In this document: in pieces, positions 18,264 to 27,068 of the stretch
How the letters are laid out: every line of letters begins with the position of its first letter
Numbering within the stretch: the first letter of the stretch is position 1
Assembly (NCBI GenBank): GCA_041390145.1
Contig: JAWKQM010000009.1
Span: forward strand, 94,189 to 158,188
DNA: 64,000 nt
DNA from: Gemmatimonadales bacterium
Lineage (GTDB): Bacteria; Gemmatimonadota; Gemmatimonadetes; Gemmatimonadales; GWC2-71-9
Direction of reading: 5' to 3'
Notes under the pieces: model-generated
What the model saw: only the letters and a program-made list of their open reading frames with translations
What the model was told of the DNA's origin: nothing
The model's database searches: none
Translations under genes and position numbers: made by a program

Positions 18264-19649
18264 ATGCCTCTCTGGACCGATATCGCCACCGAAATCGCCG
18301 ACTTCCGTCGCCGGATCCGGGATCTTCCCGTCATCCCCGACGCCACCCCCGGCTCGCTCCGCGCCGAGCTCGAGCCGCGCTACCGTTTCGACCGGTCGAT
18401 CGACCTGGAGACCCTGACCGCCGACGTCATGCGGCTCCTCCGGACCCAGCAACTTCACGTCACCCACCCGCGGTACTTCGGCCTCTTCAATCCGCAGGTG
18501 CGCGAGGCCGGCATCGTGGCCGACACCCTTGCCGCGCTCTACAACGCGCAGCTCGCCGTCTGGAGCCACAGCCCCGCCGCTAACGAGATGGAGCGGCTGG
18601 CACTCCGTGCCCTGGCCGTGCGCATCGGATACGATCCCGACGGCATGCTGGCCCAGTTCACGTCGGGCGGCGCCGAGGCCAACCTCTGTTCCGCCCTCTG
18701 CGCGCTGGCCTTCCAGTTTCCGAACTGGGCTGACGGAGGCGTCGCGGCCCTCGGCACCCGCCCCGCCATCTACGTTTCGGGCGAGAGTCACCATTCCTTC
18801 GTCAAGATCGCCAAGATGACCGGCCTCGGCACCGCGAGCGTGCGTGAGGCGCCGGTCCGCGCCGACCTCAAGCTCGATCCCGTTGCACTCGAGCAGCTGA
18901 TCGAGGCCGACCGAATCGCCGGGTGGAGTCCGCTCCTCATTGTGGGCACGGCAGGCACCACCGCCGCCGGCATCATCGATCCGTTGCCGGAGCTCGCCGA
19001 CGTGGCAAGGCGCACCGGCGCCTGGTTCCACGTCGACGCCGCCTGGGGCGGTGGCGCGCTGATGTCGGACACCCTGCGGCCCCACCTCGAGGGCATCGCA
19101 ACGGCCGACTCCGTCACTTGGGACGCGCACAAGTGGCTTAGCGTGCCGATGGGAGGCGGGATGTTCTTCTGCCGCCACCCCGACGCGGTGAAGCAGGCGT
19201 TTGCCGCCGTCCACACCTATATGCCCGTGCCGACGGGAGACACGGTGGACGGCTTCCAGACCACCCCCCAGTGGAGCCGACGCGCCACCGGACTCAAGGT
19301 GTTCATGTCACTCGCCGAGCTCGGGATCGAGGGCTACGGAACGCTGGTGGACCACCAGGCGGCGATGGGACAACTCTTGCGCGACAAGCTGACAGCCGCC
19401 GACTGGACCCTCGTGGCCGACACCCCGCTGCCAGTGGTCTGCTTTACCCACCCCGATATCGAGGCGGGGCGCCTCTCGATCGACGACGTCGTCCAACGCG
19501 TCTACGCCAGTCGACAGGCCTGGATCAGTCCGGTCATCCTCGGCGGTCACACCCGTGCGCTCCGCGCGTGCATCACCAGTTACGAGACGGAGCCGAAGGA
19601 TCTGGATGTGTTGATTGAGGAACTCGAACAATCGCGCGTCGACAGATAG
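18264..19649 (+). CDS. PLP-dependent group II decarboxylase (aromatic amino acid / glutamate decarboxylase family)
   Basis: 461 aa. Fold-type I PLP enzyme of the pyridoxal-dependent decarboxylase family. The PLP lysine is in DAHKWLSVPMGGG; the cofactor Asp/Ala segment is FHVDAAWGGG; TSGGAEANLCSAL forms the phosphate-binding start and GESHHSFVK carries the ring-stacking His. The C-terminal domain is complete. The substrate (an aromatic amino acid, diaminobutyrate, or a non-decarboxylating use) cannot be told from sequence. A TATAAT directly before the ATG suggests its own leaderless promoter. Confidence 0.88.
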   Translation: MPLWTDIATEIADFRRRIRDLPVIPDATPGSLRAELEPRYRFDRSIDLETLTADVMRLLRTQQLHVTHPRYFGLFNPQVREAGIVADTLAALYNAQLAVWSHSPAANEMERLALRALAVRIGYDPDGMLAQFTSGGAEANLCSALCALAFQFPNWADGGVAALGTRPAIYVSGESHHSFVKIAKMTGLGTASVREAPVRADLKLDPVALEQLIEADRIAGWSPLLIVGTAGTTAAGIIDPLPELADVARRTGAWFHVDAAWGGGALMSDTLRPHLEGIATADSVTWDAHKWLSVPMGGGMFFCRHPDAVKQAFAAVHTYMPVPTGDTVDGFQTTPQWSRRATGLKVFMSLAELGIEGYGTLVDHQAAMGQLLRDKLTAADWTLVADTPLPVVCFTHPDIEAGRLSIDDVVQRVYASRQAWISPVILGGHTRALRACITSYETEPKDLDVLIEELEQSRVDR

Positions 19650-19671
19650 GCTGATCGCCTCGTTCCTCTTA

Positions 19672-19743
19672 CCTCACCCCAACCCCCTCTCCACCATGTG
19701 GAGAAGGGGGGCAGCATGGAGAGGGGGACATGGGGTGAGGTGA
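19672..19743. repeat. Imperfect inverted repeat, also near 43240
   Basis: CCTCACCCCAACCCC then CTCTCCACCATGTGGAGAAG, ending in GGGGTGAGG, forms a long imperfect hairpin between the decarboxylase gene and upp. A shorter copy with the same CTCTCCAC...GTGGAGAG centre and GGGGGTGAGG end lies at 43237-43278. It may act as a terminator for the upstream gene. Confidence 0.6.
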
Positions 19744-19802
19744 AATGCGACGATCACAGCCCGGTCCTTTCCCCCTCCCCCGCCCGACCGTACATTCCCC
19801 GG

Positions 19803-20438
19803 ATGCCTCCCTCCCACCTGACTGTCGTCTCCCACCCGCTGGTGCAGCACAAAATGGCGCTGCTCCGGAACGTCGAGACGCCCACCCGGGAGTTCCGCCA
19901 ACTGGTCGGCGAAATCGCCACCCTTCTGGCCTACGAAGCGACCCGCACGCTCGAGACCGAACCGATCCCCGTGCGTACACCGCTCGAGACCATGGAAGGG
20001 CGCCGCCTCCCCGGTGACCGGATTGTGCTCGTCCCGATCCTCCGCGCCGGCCTCGGCATGGTGGACGCCGTGGCCGCCCTCTTCCCCAACGCCGGCGTCG
20101 GCCACATCGGCCTCTACCGCAACGAGGAGACGCTCGAGCCGGTCAGCTACTACTTCAAGATTCCGCCGCTCGGCGCCGACAAGGTGTACCTGGTGCTCGA
20201 TCCGATGCTCGCCACCGGCGGCAGCGCCTCCGCGGCCATCGCCAAGCTGAAGGAGTCGGGCGCGAAATATGTCCGGCTCATCTCCCTTGTGGCCGCCCCG
20301 GCCGGAGTGGAACGAATGATGGAGGATCACCCCGACGTACCGGTCTTCGTCGCCGCGCTCGACCGCGAGCTGAACGAGCATGGCTACATCCTGCCCGGCC
20401 TCGGCGACGCCGGTGATCGGCTGTTCGGCACCCAATGA
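19803..20438 (+). CDS. upp: Uracil phosphoribosyltransferase
   Basis: 211 aa (family about 208). Catalyses uracil + PRPP to UMP in pyrimidine salvage. The PRPP loop is LDPMLATGGSASAAI, and the uracil-binding end GYILPGLGDAGDRLFGT is complete. HPLVQHKMALLRNVETPTREF is the typical N-terminus and fixes the ATG at 19803. TACATT lies 6 nt before the ATG with no Shine-Dalgarno, so a leaderless transcript is possible. The stop overlaps the next start (ATGA). Confidence 0.96.
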   Translation: MPPSHLTVVSHPLVQHKMALLRNVETPTREFRQLVGEIATLLAYEATRTLETEPIPVRTPLETMEGRRLPGDRIVLVPILRAGLGMVDAVAALFPNAGVGHIGLYRNEETLEPVSYYFKIPPLGADKVYLVLDPMLATGGSASAAIAKLKESGAKYVRLISLVAAPAGVERMMEDHPDVPVFVAALDRELNEHGYILPGLGDAGDRLFGTQ

Positions 20439-21820
20439 GAATCACCTTTCACGGCGCCGCCGGCGGCCAGGTCACCGGCTCGATGCACCTCCTCGAGGCG
20501 GCCGGCGCGCGGGTGCTCCTCGACGCTGGACTCTTCCAGGGCCGGCGCGCCGAAACCCGGGAGCTCAACGCCAGGCTGCCATTCGACGCACGCCTCATCG
20601 ATGCCGTGGTGGTGAGCCACGCCCACATTGATCACACGGGCCGCCTCCCCCTGCTGGTCAAGGAGGGGTACCACAACCCGATCATCGCCACGCCGGCCAC
20701 GCGCGACCTCTCCGCCGTCATGCTGCCGGACTCGGCGCATATCCAGGAGAGCGACTTCGATTTCCTCAAGCGGCACAACCGTGTCGGTCCCGAGGCCGAG
20801 CCGCTCTACAACATGGCCGATGCGATCGCCGTGCAGGACCTCATCGAGGCCGTCCCCTACAACCGGCCGCACCACATCCGGAAGCACCTCGTCACCACGT
20901 TCATGGACGCCGGCCACATCCTCGGCTCGGCGTCGGTGGACATCCGGATCACCGAAGGCCCCGGGCATCGGCTGGTCTTTTCGGGTGACATCGGCCGGAA
21001 CGATCTCCCCATCATCCGCGACCCGGTGCCCCCGTCCGGCGCCATCGACACGCTCATCATCGAGAGCACCTACGGCAACCGGGATCACGAGTCGATTGCC
21101 GGTTCCGAGGAACGGCTGGGGGAAATCGTGCGGCGTGCCGCCGGCCGCGGCGGCAAGGTGCTGATTCCATCCTTTGCCGTGGGCCGCACGCAGGAACTGG
21201 TGTACGCGCTGCATTCGCTCTGGCTGACCGGCAAGATTCCCGGCATCCCGATCTACATCGACAGCCCGCTGGCGGTAAACGCCACCGAGGTCTTCCGCCT
21301 GCATCCGGAAATCTTCGACCAGCGCGAACAGCTCATCGGGCGTTCCAAGGCCCTCTTCGACTTTCAGCTGGTGACGTACGTCCGCGACGTGGGCGAGTCG
21401 AAGGCGCTCAACACCCTGAACGGCCCCGCCGTCATCATCGCCGCGAGCGGCATGGCCGAGGCCGGCCGAATTCTCCATCACCTCAAGAACGGCATCGGCA
21501 GCCACAAGAACATCGTGCTCTTCGTCGGGTTCCAGGGGGAGCACACCCTTGGCCGGCGGATCCAGGAGGGGGCGCGCGAGGTGAAGATCTTCGGCGACAT
21601 GTACCCGGTGGCGGCCGAGATAGAGACGATCGGCGGGTACTCGGCGCATGCCGACCGGAACGAACTCCGGCAGTGGGTGCGGAAGATCGGCGGCCCGGTC
21701 AAGCGGGCCTTCGTGGTGCATGGCGAGACGCCCGCACGCGAGGCGATGGGCAAGATTCTCAAGGAAGAGGGAGTTGGCGAAGTGGTGCTTCCGGCGCTTG
21801 GCCAGGGGTTCGACCTCTAG
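20435..21820 (+). CDS. Metallo-beta-lactamase/beta-CASP RNA-processing nuclease
   Basis: 461 aa. Zinc-dependent nuclease of the beta-CASP group (RNase J/CPSF-like, the bacterial YsiB/TTHA0252 type). Metal motifs: SHAHIDHTG (motif 2), DAGHILGSAS (motif 3) and FSGDIGRND (motif 4). beta-CASP motifs follow: A in IESTYGNRDH, B in PSFAVGRTQEL and C in GYSAHADRNEL; the tail FVVHGETPAREAM closes the fold. It probably acts in RNA turnover or maturation. It overlaps upp by 4 nt, so the genes are translationally coupled. Confidence 0.93.
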   Translation: MRITFHGAAGGQVTGSMHLLEAAGARVLLDAGLFQGRRAETRELNARLPFDARLIDAVVVSHAHIDHTGRLPLLVKEGYHNPIIATPATRDLSAVMLPDSAHIQESDFDFLKRHNRVGPEAEPLYNMADAIAVQDLIEAVPYNRPHHIRKHLVTTFMDAGHILGSASVDIRITEGPGHRLVFSGDIGRNDLPIIRDPVPPSGAIDTLIIESTYGNRDHESIAGSEERLGEIVRRAAGRGGKVLIPSFAVGRTQELVYALHSLWLTGKIPGIPIYIDSPLAVNATEVFRLHPEIFDQREQLIGRSKALFDFQLVTYVRDVGESKALNTLNGPAVIIAASGMAEAGRILHHLKNGIGSHKNIVLFVGFQGEHTLGRRIQEGAREVKIFGDMYPVAAEIETIGGYSAHADRNELRQWVRKIGGPVKRAFVVHGETPAREAMGKILKEEGVGEVVLPALGQGFDL

Positions 21821-22405
21821 GTGAGGTGGCTCAAGACCGTCCTCGGCTTTGGTGTCCTGTTCGTGGTGGTGGGCTACCTGGTGGCCTTCTTCTCCGTGCT
21901 CGCCGTCAGTCGGCAGGATCAGGCCCGCACGGTCTCTGCCATCATCGTGCTCGGCGCGGCGCAGTACAACGGAAAGCCGAGCCCGGTGCTGAAGGCCCGG
22001 CTCGACCACGCGGCGCAGCTCTATGCCGACAGCGTGGCCCCGATCATCGTGCTGACCGGCGGCGTGGCCACCGGCGACAAAACCAGCGAAGCCGAGGCCG
22101 CCGCCGCGTACCTGGCCAAGGTGGTGCCGGCTCCGGCGCTGGTCGTGCTGCCGTCAGGACGGACCACCGACGAATCGATGGTGGCAGTGGCCGAATGGTG
22201 TCGGGGGTATAGCATCACCGAGGTGGTGGTGGTGAGTGATCCGTTCCACATGCTGCGGGTGCGACTCGAGGCGCGCCGCCAGGGCCTCACCGCCTATACC
22301 AGCCCCACGCGGACCAGCCCCATCTCGGCCCGCCTCGGTCGGGAGCTCCCCTACCTGGTCGCGGAAGCGGCCAAGGTCCTCGTCGCGGGGAGTCGCGGCT
22401 GGTAG
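21821..22405 (+). CDS. YdcF/ElyC-like DUF218 membrane protein
   Basis: 194 aa from a GTG directly after the stop of the nuclease gene. A single N-terminal helix (VLGFGVLFVVVGYLVAFF) precedes a DUF218 domain: IIVLGAAQYNG, PIIVLTGGVATGDKTSEAEA and VVVVSDPFHMLRVRLEARR. The family (SanA, ElyC, YdcF) is linked to envelope integrity and lipid carrier metabolism in Enterobacteriaceae; the exact reaction is unsettled. It is third in the upp-nuclease-DUF218 operon. Confidence 0.88.
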   Translation: MRWLKTVLGFGVLFVVVGYLVAFFSVLAVSRQDQARTVSAIIVLGAAQYNGKPSPVLKARLDHAAQLYADSVAPIIVLTGGVATGDKTSEAEAAAAYLAKVVPAPALVVLPSGRTTDESMVAVAEWCRGYSITEVVVVSDPFHMLRVRLEARRQGLTAYTSPTRTSPISARLGRELPYLVAEAAKVLVAGSRGW

Positions 22406-22420
22406 CTGCGCCCCTCCGCC

Positions 22421-23752
22421 CTATCGCAGGTACCGCAACCACAGATAGACGTGCGCGATGCCCACGCTCAGCAACATGAGCGGGAAGGCGCGTGCCGTGA
22501 ATTTGCTGAAGCGGAACGGAACGCCGGCCCGCTCCGCGAGGCCGGCCACGGTCAGGTTGGCGCTCGCGCCGATGAGCGTCCCGTTGCCACCGAGACAGGC
22601 GCCGAGCGCCAGCGCCCACCAGACCGGATGCAGGCCGGTGGCACCGCCGAACGCCGGCTCAAGCCCCTTCACCAGCGGGATCATGGTGGCCACGAAGGGA
22701 ATGTTGTCGAGCACGGCGGACAGCAGCGCCGAGACCCAGAGCACCGCGAGGACCGTCACCGTCGGGTCTCCCCCGGTGGCCGCCAGCAGCTTCTCGCCCA
22801 GAATGGTCAGCAGACCCGTCTTGCTCACGCCCTCGACCATCACGAACAAGCCGATGAAGAAGAAGAGCGTAATCCACTCCACCTCACCGAAGCTGGAGTG
22901 GACATGGTGCGCCTGCTCCTCGGCGGTGCGGTCGTGCACATCCAGGAGAAGAAGAATCGCCGCGCCGAACATGGCAATCGTGCCGACCTCGAGGTGGGTG
23001 TACCGGGCGGTGACAAACGCGGCGACGACTCCTCCGAGCACCATGAGTACGTGCCGGAGGAGCCGCGGGTTGGTGATCGACTCCCGCTCGTCCATGGCCA
23101 GCACCCGGGCCCGGGCTTCGTCCGAGGCGCGCAGGCGGCGCCCCCACACCAGGTGGCCGATCGCGCCGTGCACGGCGACGATGATCACCACCACCGGCCC
23201 GAGATTGAAGAGGAAGTCGTTGAAGGTGAAGCCAACGGCGGAGCCGATCATGATGTTGGGCGGGTCGCCGACGAGGGTGGCGGTGCCCCCAACGTTGGAC
23301 GCCATGATCTCCGCGAAGAGATAGGGCCATGGATCCACCTCGAGCTGCCTGGTGATGGCCAGCGTCACGGGGGCCACGAGCAGGACCGTGGTCACGTTGT
23401 CGAGCAGCGCGGAAAAGACGGCGGTGATGATGGCCAGGAGCGCCAGGATGGCAGCCGGGCGTGCGCGTGCCAGCTTGACCGCGTGGATGGCCACGTATTC
23501 GAAGAGCCCGGTGCGGCCCGCAATCCCGACGATCAGCATCATGCCGGCCAGCAGCATGATGGTATTCCAGTCCACGCCGCGGATCGCCTCGTCCTGGCTG
23601 AGCACGCCGGTCACGATGACCAGGCAGGCGCCGATCCCCACCACCAGCGCGCGGTTCACCCTGTCCGCGATGATGGCGATGTAGGCGATGACGAGGAGGG
23701 CCGTGGCGACCCACAGCGGGTTGAGGCCGAACAGCAGGTGCGGAGACTCCAT
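22421..23752 (-). CDS. ArsB/NhaD-type ion transporter permease
   Basis: 443 aa with about 11 membrane helices, of the ion-transporter superfamily. Signature segments: MLLAGMMLIVGIAGRTGLFE; SALLDNVTTVLLVAPVTLAI; and the paired loop AEIMASNVGGTATLVGDPPN, whose counterpart in the second half is LGACLGGNGTLIGASANL. This is the ArsB/P-protein/NhaD/CitM group. Without ars genes nearby, arsenite export is not supported; a Na+/H+ or anion carrier is as likely. It is convergent with the DUF218 gene (15 nt gap). Confidence 0.85.
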   Translation of the reverse strand: MESPHLLFGLNPLWVATALLVIAYIAIIADRVNRALVVGIGACLVIVTGVLSQDEAIRGVDWNTIMLLAGMMLIVGIAGRTGLFEYVAIHAVKLARARPAAILALLAIITAVFSALLDNVTTVLLVAPVTLAITRQLEVDPWPYLFAEIMASNVGGTATLVGDPPNIMIGSAVGFTFNDFLFNLGPVVVIIVAVHGAIGHLVWGRRLRASDEARARVLAMDERESITNPRLLRHVLMVLGGVVAAFVTARYTHLEVGTIAMFGAAILLLLDVHDRTAEEQAHHVHSSFGEVEWITLFFFIGLFVMVEGVSKTGLLTILGEKLLAATGGDPTVTVLAVLWVSALLSAVLDNIPFVATMIPLVKGLEPAFGGATGLHPVWWALALGACLGGNGTLIGASANLTVAGLAERAGVPFRFSKFTARAFPLMLLSVGIAHVYLWLRYLR

Positions 23753-23862
23753 GGAACTCGCCGAAAGGAGGAGGAGAGAAGATTACGACGGCCTGAATGG
23801 TATGGCCAGTCGCGGCGACAACCCGTATCTTGACCGGATTACTCCCTTAACCAAGGGCCCCC

Positions 23863-24732
23863 GTGCACCGTGTCCTCCGAAGGCTCAGGAACGCCATTGC
23901 CGCGATGGTCGCCCTGCTGCTGATCGCGGCGGCCACCGTATACGCGCTCTCGGAACGTGTCATCCGCCGCACCTACGACGAACCCCTCGTCTCCATCCCC
24001 ATTCCCACCGACTCGGCGTCGATCGCTGATGGTGGCCGCATTGCCCTGATCCATGGCTGCCGGGGGTGTCATGCGAAGGACATGTCCGGCCAGGTCTGGG
24101 AGGACGACGTCTGGTTCGGCCGGCAGAACGCGCCGAACCTGACGGAGGCCGCGCAGAACTACTCGGACGCGGAGCTGGTGCGCATCATCCGCCGGGGGGT
24201 CCGTCCCAATGGCCGGAGTGTCTGGTCCATGACCTCCGAGATGTTCGCCCCACTGAGCGACGCCGACCTCGGGAAGATCATCGCCTACATCCGGAGCGCG
24301 CCGCCGGTCGCGGGGCTCCCGCGTCTCTTTGCCCCCGGGCCGCTGGCACGCTGGGAAATCGTACAGGGAGACTACCGTCCCGCCGCCGAGGTGGTCTGGG
24401 AGACTGATTCGCTCACCGCCGCCGGGTACTTCCCCGCCGGCGATGAGCCCCACGCCCGCGGCGCCTACCTTGCACGCACCTCCTGTCCGGAATGCCACAA
24501 TCTCCGCCTGCAGGGCTATCCGGGTGACACCCCTGATCTCGCCATCGCGGCGGGGTACACACCGGAACAATTCGCGCATTTCTTCGCGACCGGGGAGGCG
24601 CTCGGCGGCCGGGAGCTCACACTGATGAGCGAAATGGCCCGGAACCGCTTCAGCAACTTCACCGACGAGGAAGAGGCCGCGCTCTACGCCTACCTGGTGG
24701 CGCGGGCGCAGGCGATCCAGGCAGGGCGATAG
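23863..24732 (+). CDS. Membrane-anchored di-heme c-type cytochrome
   Basis: 289 aa from a GTG. An N-terminal helix (AIAAMVALLLIAAATVYAL) anchors or exports the protein. Two heme-c sites are visible: CRGCH near residue 66 and CPECH near residue 206, with candidate distal Met residues in MTSEMFAPL and TLMSEMARNRF. Two cytochrome-c-like domains in tandem suggest an electron carrier in the periplasm. The later oxidoreductase genes (26613-29209) often have such cytochromes as acceptors, though they are 1.9 kb away here. Confidence 0.88.
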   Translation: MHRVLRRLRNAIAAMVALLLIAAATVYALSERVIRRTYDEPLVSIPIPTDSASIADGGRIALIHGCRGCHAKDMSGQVWEDDVWFGRQNAPNLTEAAQNYSDAELVRIIRRGVRPNGRSVWSMTSEMFAPLSDADLGKIIAYIRSAPPVAGLPRLFAPGPLARWEIVQGDYRPAAEVVWETDSLTAAGYFPAGDEPHARGAYLARTSCPECHNLRLQGYPGDTPDLAIAAGYTPEQFAHFFATGEALGGRELTLMSEMARNRFSNFTDEEEAALYAYLVARAQAIQAGR

Positions 24733-24819
24733 GGCGGTCATCTCCCCTCTGGCCAAGGGCCCGCGGAATCCCTATCGTGGAGGGACACCCAAGACCGTTC
24801 CCCTGATCTGGAGCGCCCC

Positions 24820-24975
24820 GTGAGCCATACCAACTCCGCCGCCAAGGCCGGCATCGGATTCGGCAGCGCCCTCGCCATCACCATCTCCTGGAGCGCCAAC
24901 CACTCCATTCTGTGGGCCATCCTGCACGGCCTGTTCAGCTGGTTCTACGTCGTCTACTACGCGATCCGCTACTGA
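24820..24975 (+). CDS. Small membrane protein (51 aa)
   Basis: 51 codons from a GTG at 24820 with TGGAG six bases upstream. The product has a Gly/Ala-rich helix (GIGFGSALAITISW), NHSILWAILHG and a C-terminal helix (LFSWFYVVYYAIRY). The pattern of GFGS, then SxxxNHSILWAIxHG, then WxYVxYY resembles short conserved proteins I recall from several phyla, without known function. It lies 15 nt before the next gene and is probably in the same transcript. Confidence 0.7.
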   Translation: MSHTNSAAKAGIGFGSALAITISWSANHSILWAILHGLFSWFYVVYYAIRY

Positions 24976-24990
24976 CCACCGGAGGAGCGC

Positions 24991-25551
24991 ATGGCGAAGA
25001 TGAAGAACTATCGACTCGACCGGGTCATGGTCGAGCAGGGCGAGGCGCATCCCGCGCAATGGACCTTTGCCGGCACCTCGATGAGCGGCACGGAGCAGTG
25101 GTACGGCGTGACCGACGGCAACTTCCCGGCCCGGAACAAGTGGGAGTTCGTGCTGCGGATTCCCAAGACGGCAGGCGATCGCATCGAGGTCCGCCCCCGG
25201 AGCACCCCGAAGCTCAAGGTGTGGGAGGAGTTGACCGACCGGTCGCTGACCTTCATGCGGGCCACGATGCCGGCGGCCAGGGGGAAGCGCTACTGCCTGG
25301 TGGCGCTGGCCGACGCGACGGGCCGCAAGACCAAGGACGTGGTGCGCACCGACCAGCGGCACCAGCTGCCGAAGTGGTTCGATCTCATCAGCCACCGGCT
25401 CCGGGCCAAGGAAAGTGTGCGCCGCACCAGGGGGACCGACGGCAAGGCGCTCGTCGCGCTGGTGCAGGACGCTGACCACGAGATGATGATCCGGTTATTC
25501 TTCGCCATGAAGGTGTGGGTGCTGAAGGAAAAGTTCTCTCTCCCGGAGTGA
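24991..25551 (+). CDS. Conserved protein of unknown function
   Basis: 186 aa, cytoplasmic by composition; ATG at 24991 after GGAGGAG. I do not recognise the family. The sequence has a beta-rich N-terminal half (AQWTFAGTSMSGTEQWYGVT, KWEFVLRIP) and a basic helical second half (LPKWFDLISHRLRAKESVRR). It sits between the 51-aa membrane protein and a DUF2269/CopD-like membrane protein with short gaps (15 and 4 nt), so the three are likely one operon. Confidence 0.65.
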   Translation: MAKMKNYRLDRVMVEQGEAHPAQWTFAGTSMSGTEQWYGVTDGNFPARNKWEFVLRIPKTAGDRIEVRPRSTPKLKVWEELTDRSLTFMRATMPAARGKRYCLVALADATGRKTKDVVRTDQRHQLPKWFDLISHRLRAKESVRRTRGTDGKALVALVQDADHEMMIRLFFAMKVWVLKEKFSLPE

Positions 25552-25555
25552 CCCC

Positions 25556-26071
25556 ATGGAACCGCTGTTTCTCCTGATGCGCATCCTCCATGTCTGCCTG
25601 GGAGTGTTCTGGGCCGGCGCGGTGATCTTCGTGGCCGTCTATCTCTCGCCGAGCATGCGGGAGGCCGGCCCCGGCGGCCTGCCGATCCTTCAGGGCCTCC
25701 AGAAGCGCGGGTATTTCACCGTCATGCCGGTCCTCGCGCTGGTCACCGTCGTGTCCGGCTTCTGGCTCTACTGGAACATGATCGCCACCGTCGGACCGAT
25801 CTGGGCGGGATCGATGTCGGCGCGGGTGTATGGCGTTGGCGCCGCCGCCGGCCTGGTGGCACTGGCCTTCGGCATCTTCTGGCTGCGGCCGGCCTCGATC
25901 AACATGGTTCGCGTCGCTGAGCAACTCGCCGCTGCCGCGCCCGGCGCGGAACGCGACGACCTGCAGACGGAATTGGCACGCTACCGGATGCGGTCGGGCA
26001 GCGCCCTCCGGTGGGTGGCGCTGCTCCTGGCCATCGCCACTATCTGCATGGCGGTGGCGAGATACCTTTAG
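25556..26071 (+). CDS. Four-helix membrane protein, CopD/DUF2269-like
   Basis: 171 aa with four predicted helices: LMRILHVCLGVFWAGAVIFV, VMPVLALVTVVSGFWLYW, VYGVGAAAGLVALAFGIFWL and ALRWVALLLAIATICMAVA. The first helix with LHVxxGxxWxG and conserved His is shared with CopD-domain and DUF2269 proteins, some of which bind heme or copper. That is a similarity of pattern only. It is last in the small operon starting at 24820. Confidence 0.65.
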   Translation: MEPLFLLMRILHVCLGVFWAGAVIFVAVYLSPSMREAGPGGLPILQGLQKRGYFTVMPVLALVTVVSGFWLYWNMIATVGPIWAGSMSARVYGVGAAAGLVALAFGIFWLRPASINMVRVAEQLAAAAPGAERDDLQTELARYRMRSGSALRWVALLLAIATICMAVARYL

Positions 26072-26072
26072 G

Positions 26073-26112
26073 CGGGGAAGCGGGGAAGCGGGGAAGCGGG
26101 GAAGCGGGGAAG
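26073..26112. repeat. Tandem octamer, five copies of CGGGGAAG
   Basis: Five perfect copies of CGGGGAAG between the CopD-like and META genes. The same type with a one-base change (CGGGGCAG) occurs at 17918, 47691 and 51475, and CGGGGAAG again at 48773-48796. It looks like a short-sequence repeat prone to slippage. Confidence 0.9.
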
Positions 26113-26155
26113 CGGACCGATTGTATCTGGGCAGCCTTGATGGAAGGAAACACAG

Positions 26156-26581
26156 ATGCGGGTGGCGTTGGCGCTGGCGGTGGGTATCGGGATGGTTGGC
26201 GCATCAGCGTGCTCCAGCGCTGCTCCGGAAGGAACGAGCCCCATGCAGTCTCCCGTCGGCGTCGAGTGGCGGCTCGTGGCAATCGGCGGCACCCCCGCCG
26301 GGACCGGCGCCAACGGCCAGCCGGCCACCCTCCGCTTCGACGAGACCAGCGGGCGCGCGAGCGGCTACGCCGGCTGCAACCAGTTCTCGGGCAGCTACAC
26401 GCTGTCGGGGGCTTCGGTCAGCTTTGGCCCGCTCGCCATGACCCGCATGGCCTGCGCCCAGGGCGGCGAGCTCGAGTCCCGGTACACCATGGCGCTTGAG
26501 CAGGCCACCGAATGGAAGATGACCTCAAAGGGATTGGACCTGCGCAAGGGCTCCACCCTTCTGGCTAAATTCACGAAGTAG
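26156..26581 (+). CDS. META-domain lipoprotein (HslJ-like)
   Basis: 141 aa. The signal peptide ends at GASAC, a lipobox. One META domain (DUF306): VEWRLVAIGG, LRFDETSGRASGYAGCNQFSGSY and LAMTRMACA. The family includes HslJ, a heat-inducible outer-membrane protein, and parts of secreted antigens. It probably sits in the outer membrane. The next gene (26613) follows after 31 nt, but the products are unrelated. Confidence 0.88.
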   Translation: MRVALALAVGIGMVGASACSSAAPEGTSPMQSPVGVEWRLVAIGGTPAGTGANGQPATLRFDETSGRASGYAGCNQFSGSYTLSGASVSFGPLAMTRMACAQGGELESRYTMALEQATEWKMTSKGLDLRKGSTLLAKFTK

Positions 26582-26612
26582 ACCACGGCACCGATTACCC
26601 TCTGGAGGTTGT

Positions 26613-27068
26613 GTGGCCAAGTTCACTGTCAATGGCAAGGCGATCGATTCCGCCGCCTCGCCGGACACTCCCCTGCTCTGGGTCCTCCGGGAAGACCTCG
26701 GGCTGACCGGTACCAAGTTTGGTTGCGGCATCGGCCAGTGCGGCGCATGCACCGTGCATGTCGACGGTGACGCGGCGAAGTCCTGCCAGCTCCCCGTTTC
26801 CGCGGTCGAGGGGAAGACCATCACGACCATCGAGGGTCTCTCCGACGACAGCGACCACCCGCTCCAGATCGCATGGATCGAGGAGCAGGTACCGCAGTGC
26901 GGATACTGCCAGTCGGGCCAGATCATGGCCGCGGCAGCCCTGCTGGCCGACACGCCGAACCCCACCGACGAACAGATCAACGACGCCATGTCCGGCAACA
27001 TTTGCCGTTGCGGCACCTACCAGCGCATCCGCAAAGCGGTGCACCGGGCGGCGGGAGGTGCCGCATGA
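26613..27068 (+). CDS. iorA: Molybdenum hydroxylase [2Fe-2S] subunit (isoquinoline 1-oxidoreductase alpha type)
   Basis: 151 aa from a GTG with GGAGG upstream. It carries the plant-type [2Fe-2S] cluster (FGCGIGQCGACTVHVDG plus C of KSC) and the second, all-helical [2Fe-2S] cluster (CGYCQSGQIMAAAALL, ICRCGTYQRI). This is the electron-transfer subunit of a two-subunit xanthine-oxidase-family enzyme such as isoquinoline 1-oxidoreductase. The stop overlaps the start of the large subunit (ATGA), so they are coupled. The substrate is not determined; many such pairs oxidise aldehydes or N-heterocycles. Confidence 0.93.
   Translation: MAKFTVNGKAIDSAASPDTPLLWVLREDLGLTGTKFGCGIGQCGACTVHVDGDAAKSCQLPVSAVEGKTITTIEGLSDDSDHPLQIAWIEEQVPQCGYCQSGQIMAAAALLADTPNPTDEQINDAMSGNICRCGTYQRIRKAVHRAAGGAA

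Noticed and set aside
22421..23752. Arsenite efflux pump assignment
   Set aside because: The family is broad, and no arsR, arsC or arsA is nearby, so substrate naming is not justified.
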